From SIG607 sp045648445 (GTDB lineage: Bacteria > Bacillota > Clostridia > Oscillospirales > Acutalibacteraceae): a DNA stretch of 46,535 bases. Of this stretch, positions 24,953 through 35,000 are shown piece after piece. The stretch spans positions 1-46,535 of the forward strand of contig JAZRNY010000005.1 in assembly GCA_045648445.1 (NCBI GenBank), read 5' to 3'. The notes under the pieces are model-generated. The model did no database searches and was not told the DNA's origin. It saw only the letters and a program-made list of their open reading frames with translations. A program made the translations under genes and the position numbers. Each line of letters starts with the position of its first letter. Within the stretch, counting starts at the first letter, position 1.

Positions 24953-25593
24953 TTTTCTATTTTCTTTATATTAAAATCAGTTATAAGCGAAGATATTACA
25001 AGTTCGGCTGTATTTTCACTTGCCTGAACCACATTCATTATAACACTTCCATCCTCTTCCTTGCTCATAGAAGCAATGTTAAAAGAACTATCGGTAATAT
25101 ATTTATAAATTGCGCTTACGTCACCGTCTTGCGCCAAAAATATTTTAATTTTACAAACCTTTTTGTTGGCACGTTTTTGCAGATAACCGGTAACGGGATG
25201 AAGTACTAACATAGCGGCTAACATTAGCGCTACCATAACTATTCCCGTAAAATAATAACCCGCGCCTACTATAAGACCCAAACAAGCGGTAGCCCAAAGA
25301 CCTGCCGCAGTTGTAAGACCTCTTATACGTTTGCCGTGAACAAGAATACAACCTGCGCCCAAAAAGCCTATACCGCTAACAACTTGCGCGCCTATTCTCA
25401 TAGCGTCACCGCCAAAATCGAGGTGCATCGCCTCGCTCATAATCATTACACCCGCGCTACCAAGGCAAACAAGTATATGAGTTCGCAGTCCTGCATCGTG
25501 GTTTGTTCCGGCACGTTCAAGGCCGATAATTCCGCCAAAAATAAGGGCTAAACCAAGACGTAAAATTATTTCCAAATAATTTTCGGGCAGCAT
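24946..25593 (-). CDS. MgtC/SapB family membrane protein
   Basis: 215 residues. Four or five N-terminal helices with the family signature GGIIGLERAGTNHDAGLRTH and GIGFLGAGCILVHG; a soluble ACT-like C-terminal domain from about 140. The family is linked to magnesium limitation and virulence in some bacteria, but in commensals the role is unclear. I start at the ATG at 25593 behind GAGGT; a longer reading overlaps the end of glpP. Ten bases downstream of glpP, so cotranscribed. Confidence 0.9.
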   Translation of the reverse strand: MLPENYLEIILRLGLALIFGGIIGLERAGTNHDAGLRTHILVCLGSAGVMIMSEAMHLDFGGDAMRIGAQVVSGIGFLGAGCILVHGKRIRGLTTAAGLWATACLGLIVGAGYYFTGIVMVALMLAAMLVLHPVTGYLQKRANKKVCKIKIFLAQDGDVSAIYKYITDSSFNIASMSKEEDGSVIMNVVQASENTAELVISSLITDFNIKKIEKL

Positions 25594-25603
25594 AAAAAAT
25601 ACC

Positions 25604-26164
25604 TCACAAATACCAAAGATCTTTTTTACCGGTTGATACGGCTGAAGCACCGCTTGAAATGGCTTCGGTTATTTCAGCCTTGCTTTCAATAAGACCGCCC
25701 GCAATAACAGGAATACCGCGGGATGCAAAACGTGAAATAACCTTTCCGATTACACCGGGAATAATTTCAATAAAATCGGGAGAAGAAACCGAAAGCATTT
25801 CTTCGATACTTTCAATACCTTGAGTATCAAGGGCAAAAAAACGTTGCACGGTAATAAGTCCCATATCTTTTGCCTGACGGATAAGTTTACCTCTTGTACT
25901 TATAATTCCGTCAACACCAAGGTTCCTTAAATACTGTATGCCGGTTTTGTCACTTGCTATACCTTCGGCAAGGTCAATGTGAACAAGAATATATTTACCT
26001 TTTTCGTGCACTTTTTTTATTACGTCGGCAATGGTTAACAAATCCGCCTTCATATGGCATAAAATTTCCACGGGAGAAGTAAGGGCTGCTTCAAGTTCTT
26101 CTGCATGTACTGTTGCGATAAGGGGCAAATCTTCAAGAAGATTTTTAAACTCTTTGAGTTTCAT
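25604..26164 (-). CDS. glpP: GlpP-type glycerol-3-phosphate responsive antiterminator
   Basis: 186 residues, TIM-barrel-like RNA-binding regulator. Motifs KGKYILVHIDLAEGI, DGIISTRGKLIRQAK and IEIIPGVIGKVI with PVIAGGLI are typical. In Bacillus GlpP with glycerol-3-phosphate stabilises and antiterminates glp mRNAs. No glpF, glpK or glpD gene is in the window; the neighbour is mgtC. GAGGTGA precedes the ATG. Confidence 0.9.
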   Translation of the reverse strand: MKLKEFKNLLEDLPLIATVHAEELEAALTSPVEILCHMKADLLTIADVIKKVHEKGKYILVHIDLAEGIASDKTGIQYLRNLGVDGIISTRGKLIRQAKDMGLITVQRFFALDTQGIESIEEMLSVSSPDFIEIIPGVIGKVISRFASRGIPVIAGGLIESKAEITEAISSGASAVSTGKKDLWYL

Positions 26165-26193
26165 ATTATCACCTCAAAAACTAAAAGAAGACG

Positions 26194-26228
26194 CAAAAAC
26201 CACAGGGTAACTGTAGTTTTTGCATCTC
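26194..26228 (-). terminator. Hairpin between mscL and glpP, probable mscL terminator
   Basis: On the minus strand AAAAACTACAG / CTGTGGTTTTT (one G-T pair) followed by GCGTCTTCTTTT. It could also be a regulatory hairpin in the glpP leader, since I saw no clear promoter between it and glpP. Confidence 0.55.
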
Positions 26229-26278
26229 CAATACTCATTTTGCAAAATTATTTTAACACATATTAAGTTGTATGTCAA

Positions 26279-26725
26279 TTAGTCTTTCTTCAAACTGTCA
26301 CGAATTTCTTTAAGCAAGGAAATTTCGTCTTCAACAGGTTCTGCAGGAACTTCTTCCTTAACTTCTTCTTTCTTATGACGAAGTTCATCGAATTTCTTTT
26401 GAGCGTTCATCATTATTCTAAGCACAACAAAAATGCAAAAAGCAATAATGATAAAGTCGATAATTGCCTGTAAGAATATACCATATTCAACGGCAACACC
26501 GGGATCAATAACTTCACCTGCTTCAACAGTTTCAGGTTTTAACACCCATTTTAATGCTTCAAGACTGTTCTGTCCTGTAAGAAGAACAATAAAGGGGGTA
26601 ATGATGTTATTAACGAGAGCATTAATAATTTCTTTAAAAGCGGCACCGATAACAACGCCGACTGCCATATCGAGCACGTTGCCCTTCATAGCAAATTCTT
26701 TAAAATCGTGAAAAAACTTTTTCAT
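26279..26725 (-). CDS. mscL: Large-conductance mechanosensitive channel
   Basis: 148 residues. First helix GNVLDMAVGVVIGAAFKEIINALVNNIITP, second helix about 70-95, then a charged cytoplasmic bundle rich in Glu and Lys. A homopentamer that opens under membrane tension to release solutes during osmotic downshock. The start has GGAGTAA upstream. Single-gene promoter present. Confidence 0.95.
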   Translation of the reverse strand: MKKFFHDFKEFAMKGNVLDMAVGVVIGAAFKEIINALVNNIITPFIVLLTGQNSLEALKWVLKPETVEAGEVIDPGVAVEYGIFLQAIIDFIIIAFCIFVVLRIMMNAQKKFDELRHKKEEVKEEVPAEPVEDEISLLKEIRDSLKKD

Positions 26726-26761
26726 AGGGTTTACTCCTTTATTTCAACAATTGTTTTTAGT

Positions 26762-26790
26762 ATTGTAACATAATAAAACTTAAAAATCAA
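26762..26790 (-). promoter_or_regulatory. Promoter of mscL
   Basis: On the minus strand: TTGATT, 17 bases, TACAAT. Confidence 0.6.
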
Positions 26791-26797
26791 TATTATC

Positions 26798-26826
26798 TTT
26801 ACTTTTATAAATTTATGTGTTATATT
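26798..26826 (+). promoter_or_regulatory. Promoter of the frameshifted EamA-type gene
   Basis: TTTACT, 17 bases, TATATT, divergent from mscL and 27 bases before the ATG at 26853. Confidence 0.55.
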
Positions 26827-26852
26827 AGCCAAAGTTGGAAAGAGGTTTAATT

Positions 26853-27699
26853 ATGAATATTATTTTTTTAATTATAACAGTTATCACCTTAACGTTACAA
26901 AACGTGTTCAAAAAAGCGTATTTACAAAAACGACACGAGATTTTTTGGTTCAACTTTTTGTCACCTTTAGCGGCATCTGTTGTTTTTTTTAATTTATTCA
27001 AAAGGACATTTTGACTTTTGCGTTGAAATTTTCCCATATATAATAGGTTTTGCTGCAAACTTTTTAATTTGTATGTTTTGTTCCTTAATGGCTGTAAAAA
27101 CGGGTTCGTTGGCGCTGACTTCCCTTATAACGTCATATTCTTTAATCATTCCTACTCTTTACGGAATAATCTTTTTAAAAAACCCTACCGGTCTTTTATT
27201 TTACATAGGTCTTTTCTTGCTTATCGCATCGCTGTTTTTGGTCAATTTTGAAAAAGGTGAAAAGAAAATCACTAAAAAATGGCTTGTTTTCGTTTCCCTT
27301 GCCTTTGTGTGCAACGGATTATGTTCTACAATACAAAACTCTCAACAAATTAAATTTAACGGGTTATATAAGTCAGAATTTATGTTTACCGTTTACCTTT
27401 CGGTTATGGTTGTTATGTTAATTTCTTCCCTTATAACCGAAAAGACAACACCAAAAGAACGTTTTAATAAACTTGCTTTTTTAGCGCTTGGATGCGGTTT
27501 GGCTAACGCCATAACCAACCTATTTGTAATGCTACTGTCTACCCGACTTCCTACCTCAATTATGTTCCCTATAATTTCGGCAGGAAGCATTTTGGCAACT
27601 GCATTTATTTCTTTTTCAATTTACAAAGAACGTTTTTCAAAACTTCAAATTATCGGCATAATCCTTGGTACGGCATCTATTGTGTGTTTAAGTATATAA
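26853..27699 (+). pseudogene. EamA/DMT-type transporter interrupted by a T8 frameshift
   Basis: The ATG at 26853 (GAGG upstream) opens a frame giving MNIIFLIITVITLTLQNVFK and a first membrane helix, but after a run of eight T (26983-26990) it ends at a TGA near 27012. The rest of the protein is intact in the next frame to 27699, with helices such as LALTSLITSYSLIIPTLYGI, LLFYIGLFLLIASLFLVNF and IIGIILGTASIVCLSI at the end, the ten-helix drug/metabolite transporter pattern. Removing one T restores one frame of about 281 residues. Possibilities are a sequencing error, slippage during expression, phase variation or a recent mutation. The promoter and ribosome site belong to the 5' frame. Confidence 0.82.
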
Positions 27700-27703
27700 A
27701 TAA

Positions 27704-27738
27704 AAACGAGGTTTCATTTTGAAACCTCGTTTATTTTT
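27704..27738. terminator. Bidirectional terminator between the EamA-type gene and the oxidoreductase gene
   Basis: AAACGAGGTTTCA / TGAAACCTCGTTT with a three-base loop and T-rich flanks on both strands (TATTTTTTTA on plus). Confidence 0.88.
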
Positions 27739-27745
27739 TTAGATA

Positions 27746-28915
27746 TTATACGTTACCGAAAGAAGAAGTGTTATCTTCAAATACTTCTACGGTATCTTTT
27801 ACACGCTTACTGTTTTCAACGCGTTTCATAAGTTCTGCTTTATAAAGGTCAGCGTCAATAGGAAGTGTAACTTCCTTGCCGATAAAGTCAGAAAGATGCA
27901 TAGCGTTAGAAATTGTAAGACCGTTAATTCCTTCATAACCTTCTGCAACAAGTTCGCCTTCGCCTAAAATCTTGTTTGCAAAAGCATTCATAACGCCTAC
28001 GTGCTGTAGGTTTTGACCATCGGTTTCAACCTCGATTTTTTTGCAAGGAATAGAAGCAAAAGGACGTTTATTTGTAGCGGAGAATTCCTGTTCGGTCATT
28101 TCAAATTCCCAAAGGAAAAGTTTACCGTCTTCTACAACCAATTTTGCTTTATCCATCTGAACTTCAAAACGGTTAGTACCGCAACCGTCACCGGTAGAAG
28201 TAATGAATGCGCCTGTTGCGCCGTTTTCATATTCAACGAATGCTGTAACGTCATCTTCAACTTCGATATTATGCCATTTGCCGTATTTAACCTTTGCAAG
28301 TACCTTTGTAGGCATACCGCAAATCCACTGCCAAAGGTCTAACTGATGAGGACACTGATTAAGGAGAACACCGCCGCCTTCACCTGCCCAGGTTGCACGC
28401 CAATCACCTGAATCATAATATGCCTGAGGACGATACCAGTTGGTAATAAGCCAGTTAGTTCTTCTAATCTGACCGTATTCACCGGATTTAATAAGTTCGC
28501 GCATTTTTCTATATAGACAGTTAGTTCTTTGATTAAACATCATACCAAAAACAACGTCGGGATGTTTTTTGGCTTCCTCGTTCATTTCTTCAACTTGTTT
28601 TGTATAAACACCGGCAGGTTTTTCAACCATAACGTGAATACCGCGTTTCATACTTTCAATAGCGAAATAAGTATGGTCATAGTGAGGAACAGCAACAAGA
28701 CAGGAATCAATAAGACCGCTGTCAAGCATTTCTAAAGCGTTATCAAAATATGTAACTTCTTCACCGAAAATTTCCTTTGCAGCCTCGATACGAGTTGGTT
28801 TATGGTCGGCAATTGCCACAAGTTGAATGTTAGGACATTTGCCCTTTAAAATGTTGTCGGCATGGGAGGTACCCATATTACCATATCCGATTATACCAAG
28901 TTTAATTTTACCCAT
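27746..28915 (-). CDS. Gfo/Idh/MocA family oxidoreductase
   Basis: 389 residues. Rossmann NAD(P)-binding start LGIIGYGNMGTSHADNIL, then the catalytic-domain signature HVMVEKPAGVYTKQ with the conserved Glu-Lys-Pro, and the C-terminal beta-sheet domain with GGGVLLNQCPHQLDLWQWICG. Family members oxidise sugars or cyclitols such as inositol. It follows two TIM-barrel isomerase genes in the same direction, an arrangement seen in sugar and inositol catabolism. AAAGGAGA precedes the ATG. Substrate cannot be assigned. Confidence 0.92.
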   Translation of the reverse strand: MGKIKLGIIGYGNMGTSHADNILKGKCPNIQLVAIADHKPTRIEAAKEIFGEEVTYFDNALEMLDSGLIDSCLVAVPHYDHTYFAIESMKRGIHVMVEKPAGVYTKQVEEMNEEAKKHPDVVFGMMFNQRTNCLYRKMRELIKSGEYGQIRRTNWLITNWYRPQAYYDSGDWRATWAGEGGGVLLNQCPHQLDLWQWICGMPTKVLAKVKYGKWHNIEVEDDVTAFVEYENGATGAFITSTGDGCGTNRFEVQMDKAKLVVEDGKLFLWEFEMTEQEFSATNKRPFASIPCKKIEVETDGQNLQHVGVMNAFANKILGEGELVAEGYEGINGLTISNAMHLSDFIGKEVTLPIDADLYKAELMKRVENSKRVKDTVEVFEDNTSSFGNV

Positions 28916-28927
28916 AACTATTCTCCT

Positions 28928-29677
28928 TTATTTAAACCCCATTGCTTTAAGGTTATTATAACTTCTCTTAAGACAATCGAATGGATCTTCGCCGTTACAA
29001 TCATCCTGTTCAACAAGCATATACTTTGTACCGGCTTTTTCAGCAGCCTTGAATACCGAATCAAAGTTTATGTTGCCTTCGCCCACAACTGCCATTTTTC
29101 TTTCAAAATTGTGGTCTTTAAGATGAATACAGGGAACTCTACCCGAAAGTTTTTCAATCCATTGTGCAGGGTCGCCGCCTGCAGTTTGCACCCAATATGT
29201 ATCAATAGTAAATCCCATTAAATCAGGTTCGAAATCTTCTGCGTAATGTTCAAGCAAACATTTACCCTCGTATTTTGAAAATTCCTGAGCGTGATTATGA
29301 TACATAAAATATTTGCCGTTTTCTTTAAGAACCTTAGCAGCGTCATAAAATTTTTCTTTAAGTAAATCAGGAGTTTCGCCCTTATCTTTATTAATGACAA
29401 AGTAGCCAAGTCCTACGCAATCAGCACCGAAAATACTGTGGTTTTCAGCAACCTTTTTTGCATCCTCTAAAATTTTGGCGGGAGGAGTATGGGTAATAAC
29501 ACAAGAAAGACCGTTTTTATCAAGTTCTTTCTTTAACCACTGCGCCTCATATTCACAGGTTCCCGAAATCTGCACGTATTCGTAACCGATATCTGCAACC
29601 TTTTTTAAGGTTTCGGAAAAACTTTCCAAATCTTTACAGTATTCTCTTACCGTATAAAACTGTGCGCCAATTCTCAT
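28928..29677 (-). CDS. Sugar phosphate isomerase/epimerase (AP endonuclease 2-like TIM barrel)
   Basis: 249 residues. MRIGAQFYTVREYCKDLESFSETLKKVADIGYEYVQISG is the typical start; metal-binding residues lie in YHNHAQEF, FTIDTYWVQTAGGDP, IHLKDH and VEQDDC. Probably a ketose epimerase or inosose isomerase/dehydratase for the sugar handled by the operon. Its ATG overlaps the stop of the upstream isomerase by one base (TAATG). Confidence 0.9.
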   Translation of the reverse strand: MRIGAQFYTVREYCKDLESFSETLKKVADIGYEYVQISGTCEYEAQWLKKELDKNGLSCVITHTPPAKILEDAKKVAENHSIFGADCVGLGYFVINKDKGETPDLLKEKFYDAAKVLKENGKYFMYHNHAQEFSKYEGKCLLEHYAEDFEPDLMGFTIDTYWVQTAGGDPAQWIEKLSGRVPCIHLKDHNFERKMAVVGEGNINFDSVFKAAEKAGTKYMLVEQDDCNGEDPFDCLKRSYNNLKAMGFK

Positions 29678-30510
29678 TATAAAACACTCCTTAATGCTTT
29701 TACTGCCACGTCAAAGGCTTGGTCAGCGCTGTCGTAAGACTTAATGCCAACCTTTATTTCTTCATCCGCCTTTTCAAGATTTTTAAGACCTTCAAAAATC
29801 TTTAAGTGCGGTTCAAGCGTAATAGAATTTCCGCCTTTTTTAGCGTATTCCTTTAAAATAAAGGGTATATTTCCTGCGCCCTCACCTGCCGGAACAACGT
29901 TACCGTCTTTAAGCGCATCTTTAATATGTAAATAATAAACGTAATCTTTAAGAGTTTCCCATGCCTTGATTGTATCCTGTTCGCACTGAACAAAGTTTGC
30001 AGGGTCGAACACACATTTCAGTTCAGAAAAGTTTTTGAAAAGGTCAAGACATCTTTCGGCAGTATCTCCATAAATACCTTTTTCGTTTTCATGGCAAAGA
30101 ATAACACCGTTTTGCTTTGCTACTTCCAACATTTTTCCCATACTATCCATTACCTGTCCTCTAACGCCGTCAGGGGTGTGAGTATTCGGATAATAAAAGG
30201 AAAACATACGAATATTTTTAGTACCGAGTATATTTGCAATATTTGCAGTTCTGCGAAGTTTTTCAAGATGATTTTCAAAATCATCTTCGATTATATTAAT
30301 TTTTCCAATAGGAGAACCAACACTAAAAGTAATAAGTCCATTTTCGTCGAGTTTTTTCTTAACTTCATAAGCCTTTGCGTCGGTAATATCCGACACGTTA
30401 ACCGAGTCAACATTTCTTATTTCAAGACCTTGAAGATTATTACGTTTTAACGCGATTATCTGTTGGTCAATAACAGCACTTGCTTCATCAGCAAAAGCGT
30501 AAATATTCAT
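29677..30510 (-). CDS. Sugar phosphate isomerase/epimerase, second TIM barrel
   Basis: 277 residues. Starts MNIYAFADEASAVIDQQIIALKRNNLQGLEIRN; metal ligands expected in LCHENEKGIYGD, VFDPANFVQC, LHIKDAL and TLEPHL. First gene of the operon; together with the next isomerase and the oxidoreductase it forms a small sugar or cyclitol pathway. ATG at 30510 follows GGAGGAG; an upstream in-frame start would lie in the promoter. Confidence 0.9.
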   Translation of the reverse strand: MNIYAFADEASAVIDQQIIALKRNNLQGLEIRNVDSVNVSDITDAKAYEVKKKLDENGLITFSVGSPIGKINIIEDDFENHLEKLRRTANIANILGTKNIRMFSFYYPNTHTPDGVRGQVMDSMGKMLEVAKQNGVILCHENEKGIYGDTAERCLDLFKNFSELKCVFDPANFVQCEQDTIKAWETLKDYVYYLHIKDALKDGNVVPAGEGAGNIPFILKEYAKKGGNSITLEPHLKIFEGLKNLEKADEEIKVGIKSYDSADQAFDVAVKALRSVL

Positions 30511-30529
30511 ACTTATCTCCTCCAAAATA

Positions 30530-30558
30530 ATTTTATCACACTTTTTTGTTTTAATCAA
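30530..30558 (-). promoter_or_regulatory. Promoter of the isomerase-oxidoreductase operon
   Basis: On the minus strand: TTGATT, 17 bases, TAAAAT, divergent from the AraC gene promoter with about 25 bases between the two -35 boxes. Confidence 0.6.
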
Positions 30559-30581
30559 TTACAAAAACAATTAAAAATATC

Positions 30582-30610
30582 TTGCAAAAATCAACATTTG
30601 CTAATATAAT
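30582..30610 (+). promoter_or_regulatory. Promoter of the AraC-type regulator gene
   Basis: TTGCAA, 17 bases, TATAAT. The shared intergenic space of the two divergent promoters is where the regulator would bind. Confidence 0.65.
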
Positions 30611-30626
30611 GGGTGTGGTGATTAAA

Positions 30627-31409
30627 ATGAATATCATAGTAGCTTCAACAAGACAGATTACTCCAAAACCTTCTATTGAAAAATTTCCCCTTCACACGCA
30701 CGATAATCACGAAATTATTTGTTTTCTTTCTGGCAGTGCCGATTATTCGGTAGAGGGTAATCGTTATAAGTTGCTTCCCGGTGACATTATGATAATGAGA
30801 AAAAACGAATCACATCACTTAATAGTTAAATCCGACGTTACTTATGAGCGTATTATAATAAACTTCGACTTTGGCGACGACCCAGAATTAAACGCGTTAC
30901 TTGCCCCCTTTAACAATCGAGAAGCAGGTGAAAAAAACCTATACAGACCTTCTTTATTAAAGGAAAGTAATTTGATTTTTTGTTTAAAAAAACTTAGCAC
31001 CACGCAAGATCCAACCCGTAAGTTTTGTTGGTTGCTTCCCTTCCTTGAGGAATTAAATTGTATTTTTGAATCAGGCAAACCTTATGAAGCGCCTACTAAA
31101 GACAAAGCAACCCATATTATAAACTACATAAATTCTCATCTTACCGAAGATATTTCTCTTTCATCAATTGCTGAAGAATTTTTTATTAGCCAAAACCATT
31201 TAAACCGACTTTTCAAAGAATCAACAGGTACTACCCTTTGGGACTACGTAACCTTAAAACGATTATTACTTGCAAAAGAAAAACTTGCGCTTGGCGAAAA
31301 GCCTACCGAAATTTATCAGGATTCAGGCTTTAACGATTATGCAACGTTTTTTAGGGCTTACAGAAAACACTTCGGTGTTTCCCCAAAATCTGCAAAGGTG
31401 AAATTTTAA
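30627..31409 (+). CDS. AraC family transcriptional regulator with cupin sensor
   Basis: 260 residues. N-terminal cupin (about 10-90): FPLHTHDNHEIICFLSGSADYSVEG, LLPGDIMIMRKNESHHL. C-terminal AraC DNA-binding domain (about 165-260): SSIAEEFFISQNHLNRLFKESTGTT and TEIYQDSGFNDYATFFRAYRKHFGVSP. Divergent from the isomerase-oxidoreductase operon, so the likely local activator. The ATG at 30627 is downstream of the promoter's -10 box; a weak GGTG ribosome site. Confidence 0.9.
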   Translation: MNIIVASTRQITPKPSIEKFPLHTHDNHEIICFLSGSADYSVEGNRYKLLPGDIMIMRKNESHHLIVKSDVTYERIIINFDFGDDPELNALLAPFNNREAGEKNLYRPSLLKESNLIFCLKKLSTTQDPTRKFCWLLPFLEELNCIFESGKPYEAPTKDKATHIINYINSHLTEDISLSSIAEEFFISQNHLNRLFKESTGTTLWDYVTLKRLLLAKEKLALGEKPTEIYQDSGFNDYATFFRAYRKHFGVSPKSAKVKF

Positions 31410-31451
31410 AGTTTTTGGGAATACTAACTTCAAAAGTCAAGGAGGTTAACC

Positions 31452-32030
31452 ATGAGAATATGTGTTTACGGAGCAGCATCTCCTACCATAGATGAAAACT
31501 ATAAACAAATCACTTACGCCTTAGGTCAAACCCTGGCAAAAAGAGGTCACAGTCTTGTTTTTGGCGGCGGTGGCAACGGACTTATGGGTGCTGTAGCAAA
31601 AGGTGTAAAATCGGAAAACGGTCACGTCATAGGTGTAATCCCCAAATTTTTCGATAATGAAAATATCGAAGCGATTTGCGACTTTTGCGATCAACTTATT
31701 GAACCTGAAACTATGAGAGAAAGAAAACAAATTATGGAAGATACTGCAGACGCATTTATCGTTGTGCCCGGCGGAATAGGCACCTATGAAGAATTTTTCG
31801 AAATTTTAACCTTGAAACAGTTGTGCAGGCATACAAAGCCCATAGCGGTATATAATATAAACGGTTATTACGACAGTCTTTTTAAAGTTATGAATGAAGC
31901 AATTGAAAAAAACTTTATTAAGAAAAACTGTTTGAACCTTTTTAAACTAACCAATAATTTAGACCAACTATTTGATTATATTGAAAACGACAAACTAAGT
32001 TACACGGTTAAAGAGTTAAAAGAAGGATAA
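31452..32030 (+). CDS. LOG family protein (TIGR00730)
   Basis: 192 residues, Rossmann-like. Signatures GGGGNGLMGAVAKG and PGGIGTYEEFFE are the LOG family nucleotide 5'-monophosphate phosphoribohydrolase motifs, the group that releases bases such as cytokinins from nucleotide monophosphates. AAGGAGG precedes the ATG. It follows the AraC gene by 42 bases and ends at a strong terminator. Confidence 0.92.
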   Translation: MRICVYGAASPTIDENYKQITYALGQTLAKRGHSLVFGGGGNGLMGAVAKGVKSENGHVIGVIPKFFDNENIEAICDFCDQLIEPETMRERKQIMEDTADAFIVVPGGIGTYEEFFEILTLKQLCRHTKPIAVYNINGYYDSLFKVMNEAIEKNFIKKNCLNLFKLTNNLDQLFDYIENDKLSYTVKELKEG

Positions 32031-32065
32031 AAAAATCGGTACTCTTTCGAGTACCGATTTAATTT
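32031..32065. terminator. Bidirectional terminator between the LOG gene and the first giant gene
   Basis: AAATCGGTACTC / GAGTACCGATTT hairpin at 32033-32060 with T-rich sequence on both sides. Confidence 0.9.
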
Positions 32066-35000
32066 TTATTTAGGTCCTAACTTATTAAGTCCTGCGAGGA
32101 AAAGTTTAAGTTCAGCAAGGTCAACTGCATCAACCTTATCGTCAGCGTTACAATCGGCGCCTTCCTTAACGTCAGCAAGACCGGCGAGATGAAGTTTTAA
32201 CAACGCAAGGTCTGTAGCATTTACTAATCCGTCGTTGTCAACGTCACCGTAAAGAATATTTGTTTGAACACCATCTACGGTAAAGGTGATTTTTTCGCTT
32301 TCCATTACAGTTCCGTCAACATAGGTAACTACTGCATAGGCGGTATGTGTTCCGGCTTCAACCACAGGAGTTACTTTTGTGATTTGTCCGTTTACAGTTA
32401 CCTCACCTATAGCATTTTTATCGTCAATAAAGAATTCTACCTTTTTGATACCATAGTCAATTCTATACGGCGTTTTTACAATCAATGTATTATTTATTTG
32501 ACTGAGTATCGGTTTTTCATTTGTTTCAACGTAAACAGTACTTGCAAAATCTAAAGCAAAATTGCTTATTTTATGTTGTACTACGCCATCTTCTGCAGTA
32601 ACAACGAATACTACGTTTTCCTCTTTTTCAAGCGCAATCAACGCTTCACTTACGTCAACACTATAAGCAGTTTCGTCGGTAAGGGTAATTGTGGCGATTT
32701 CGGTTCCGCCAACAACGTTTCCTTCCTTCATACCAACCGTAGCAGTATTATTACCGTAAGCATTGTTCCAAGTCAGCCTGTCGTTATTAACAGTAGAGTT
32801 TATAGCATAAATTTTTAACACACTACCGTTAACAGGTGTCTCAACGTCAAAGGAAACCTTTGCGGAAACTATGTGATAATAACCCGTTTTATTGAATGTA
32901 ACGTAGGTTTTTGCAATACCGCTTTCGCCGCCCGCTGAAGACTTTTTAATTTCAAAGGCACTTTCAGGCTCTTCAGCAGCAGCGTTTTTATTTTCACCGC
33001 TTATAAGTGCCACCAATTCTACCTTCGTTTTATTTTTTCCATCGGTTAATATGGGAGAAACAGTATCAGCACTTTCATCTTCTTCAACAGTAACCACAAT
33101 ATCATCAATGTATATTGTAGAGGTTGATCCGTTTGAACCAACGGTTATCGCAGTGCCTAAACCTACCATTTGTTCGGTTACTTCAATTTCAAATTTTACC
33201 GTATGCCATTCGTTAATACTAAGACCGTATTTACCCGGACTTAAACTATTACTACTATCCTTATATGGAACAAGTACACCATCGATATAACGATTGATGG
33301 TCATATTCGGATTTAAGAAATATTGTTGCAAACCGGCCGTATCTATGGTGGCTAATACACCTGCATCTCCATTGGGATTTACGTTAAGTTGACGGAAGGT
33401 TACTGTATATTTCTTTCCAACGTCGCCAGCCGCAAATTTATCATTTTGTGTAATAAGTCCTTTAAAGGAAGCGCTGTTATCGTAGGCGCTTCTTTCGAAA
33501 TAAAATACGTCGTTAGTATTATCCAGCGGATCTTTGGTTACACCATAATTAACGTTAGGCTTTGCAAGAGTAACTTTTTTATATTCGGTTAATCCTGTAA
33601 AGTCAGTAGTTCCTGGTGCATAATCCATCTTGATAGATAAGTCACCGGAAACCTCTTCTACAACTATATCGTCAATATAAATACCGGTTGCCGCCCAACC
33701 CGAAGCAATAATAATAGCGGTTGCCTTGTTTCCTAAAATGCTTTCGTTTACTGTAATGGTAAATTCAACGGTATTCCACACGTTAGTTGACGTAGAACTT
33801 ACCGATTTGGTTATTCCGTTTAATAACGTTCCCGAAGTAGCGGCTCCGACAGTTCCTATATTGCAGTAATTACCTGCAGTAGCACCGGGAGCGGTTACGT
33901 ACTGCTTGAAGGAAACCTTAAAGATTTTACCGATATCACTTTCGTCAAAGGTATTATCACCTTGAATAAGTCCTGTAAGGGCAATATTTTGAGCATAGCC
34001 GCTCGGGCTTTCACTTGTACCGCTCTTTTCCATAAAAAGCACGTCGTTATCAGCGCCCGTCGGGTCTTTTCTTATTTCTACGGCATAACCATTCATTGCA
34101 GAACTTGCAACGTACTCTGAATAACCATCCATATTTTCAAAGGTGGTTGTAGAAATAATACCGCCGTTATTTTCTTTAACTATAATAAAGGTAACGGCCT
34201 TGTATCCCGCTTCCTTCATAGTCTTAACGTAATTTTTAACGTCAATACTAACCGTCTCTGCTCCGTTTACGGTTTTTGTGCCTATAAACATAGTTTTATC
34301 TTTTTCTACACCGTTACCATCAATTTGATTAGCAAGGGCAGTATTCCATGTAATACCCTTTGTAAAGTTTTCGGCAAAACGTGTATCATCGGCTAGTACA
34401 CCGTAAACGCTAAAGGTTGCTGAAATTTGAGTAGTAACATTTAAATCAAGGGTTACTCTATCACTGTTAACGTTAAACTCTTCAATAGGGAATTTAAGAT
34501 AACCTTTAACGGTATCTTTTGTGTTTTCTTTTTTATAACCCGAAACGTAAGTATCGCCACCAATTACTGTGTCGGCTGTATCACCTGAAGCAACGGTTGC
34601 GGCAGAACCTAAAAATGTCTTGGTTTCAGGGGTAAAGAGTACAAGATTTGCGGAAACCTTTTGCTTTTCACCGCTGTATTCCTTTGTCGCTAGAGTTAAG
34701 CCACCTGCAGCAAGTTCGCACTTAAAGTCGTCTAAATAGTAAGGGTCCTTGCCCGAAGGAACGATAGTTACGGCACGATTATTTCCGTCTATCATTTCCT
34801 GGTCAATCATAACGTAATATTCAATATAGTTCCACTCACCCGGTGTAACGGAGAAGGAATCCATATGAATACCGGAAAGAGCCATATGCTCGTAAACGCC
34901 TACCTCTACCGTAGTAGATGTTTCGGGTTTAATCCAAAAACTTGCTTTTGCATATATTCCCAAATGCTCACTTGTAAGTTTAGTAGTACCAAAGGATTTA

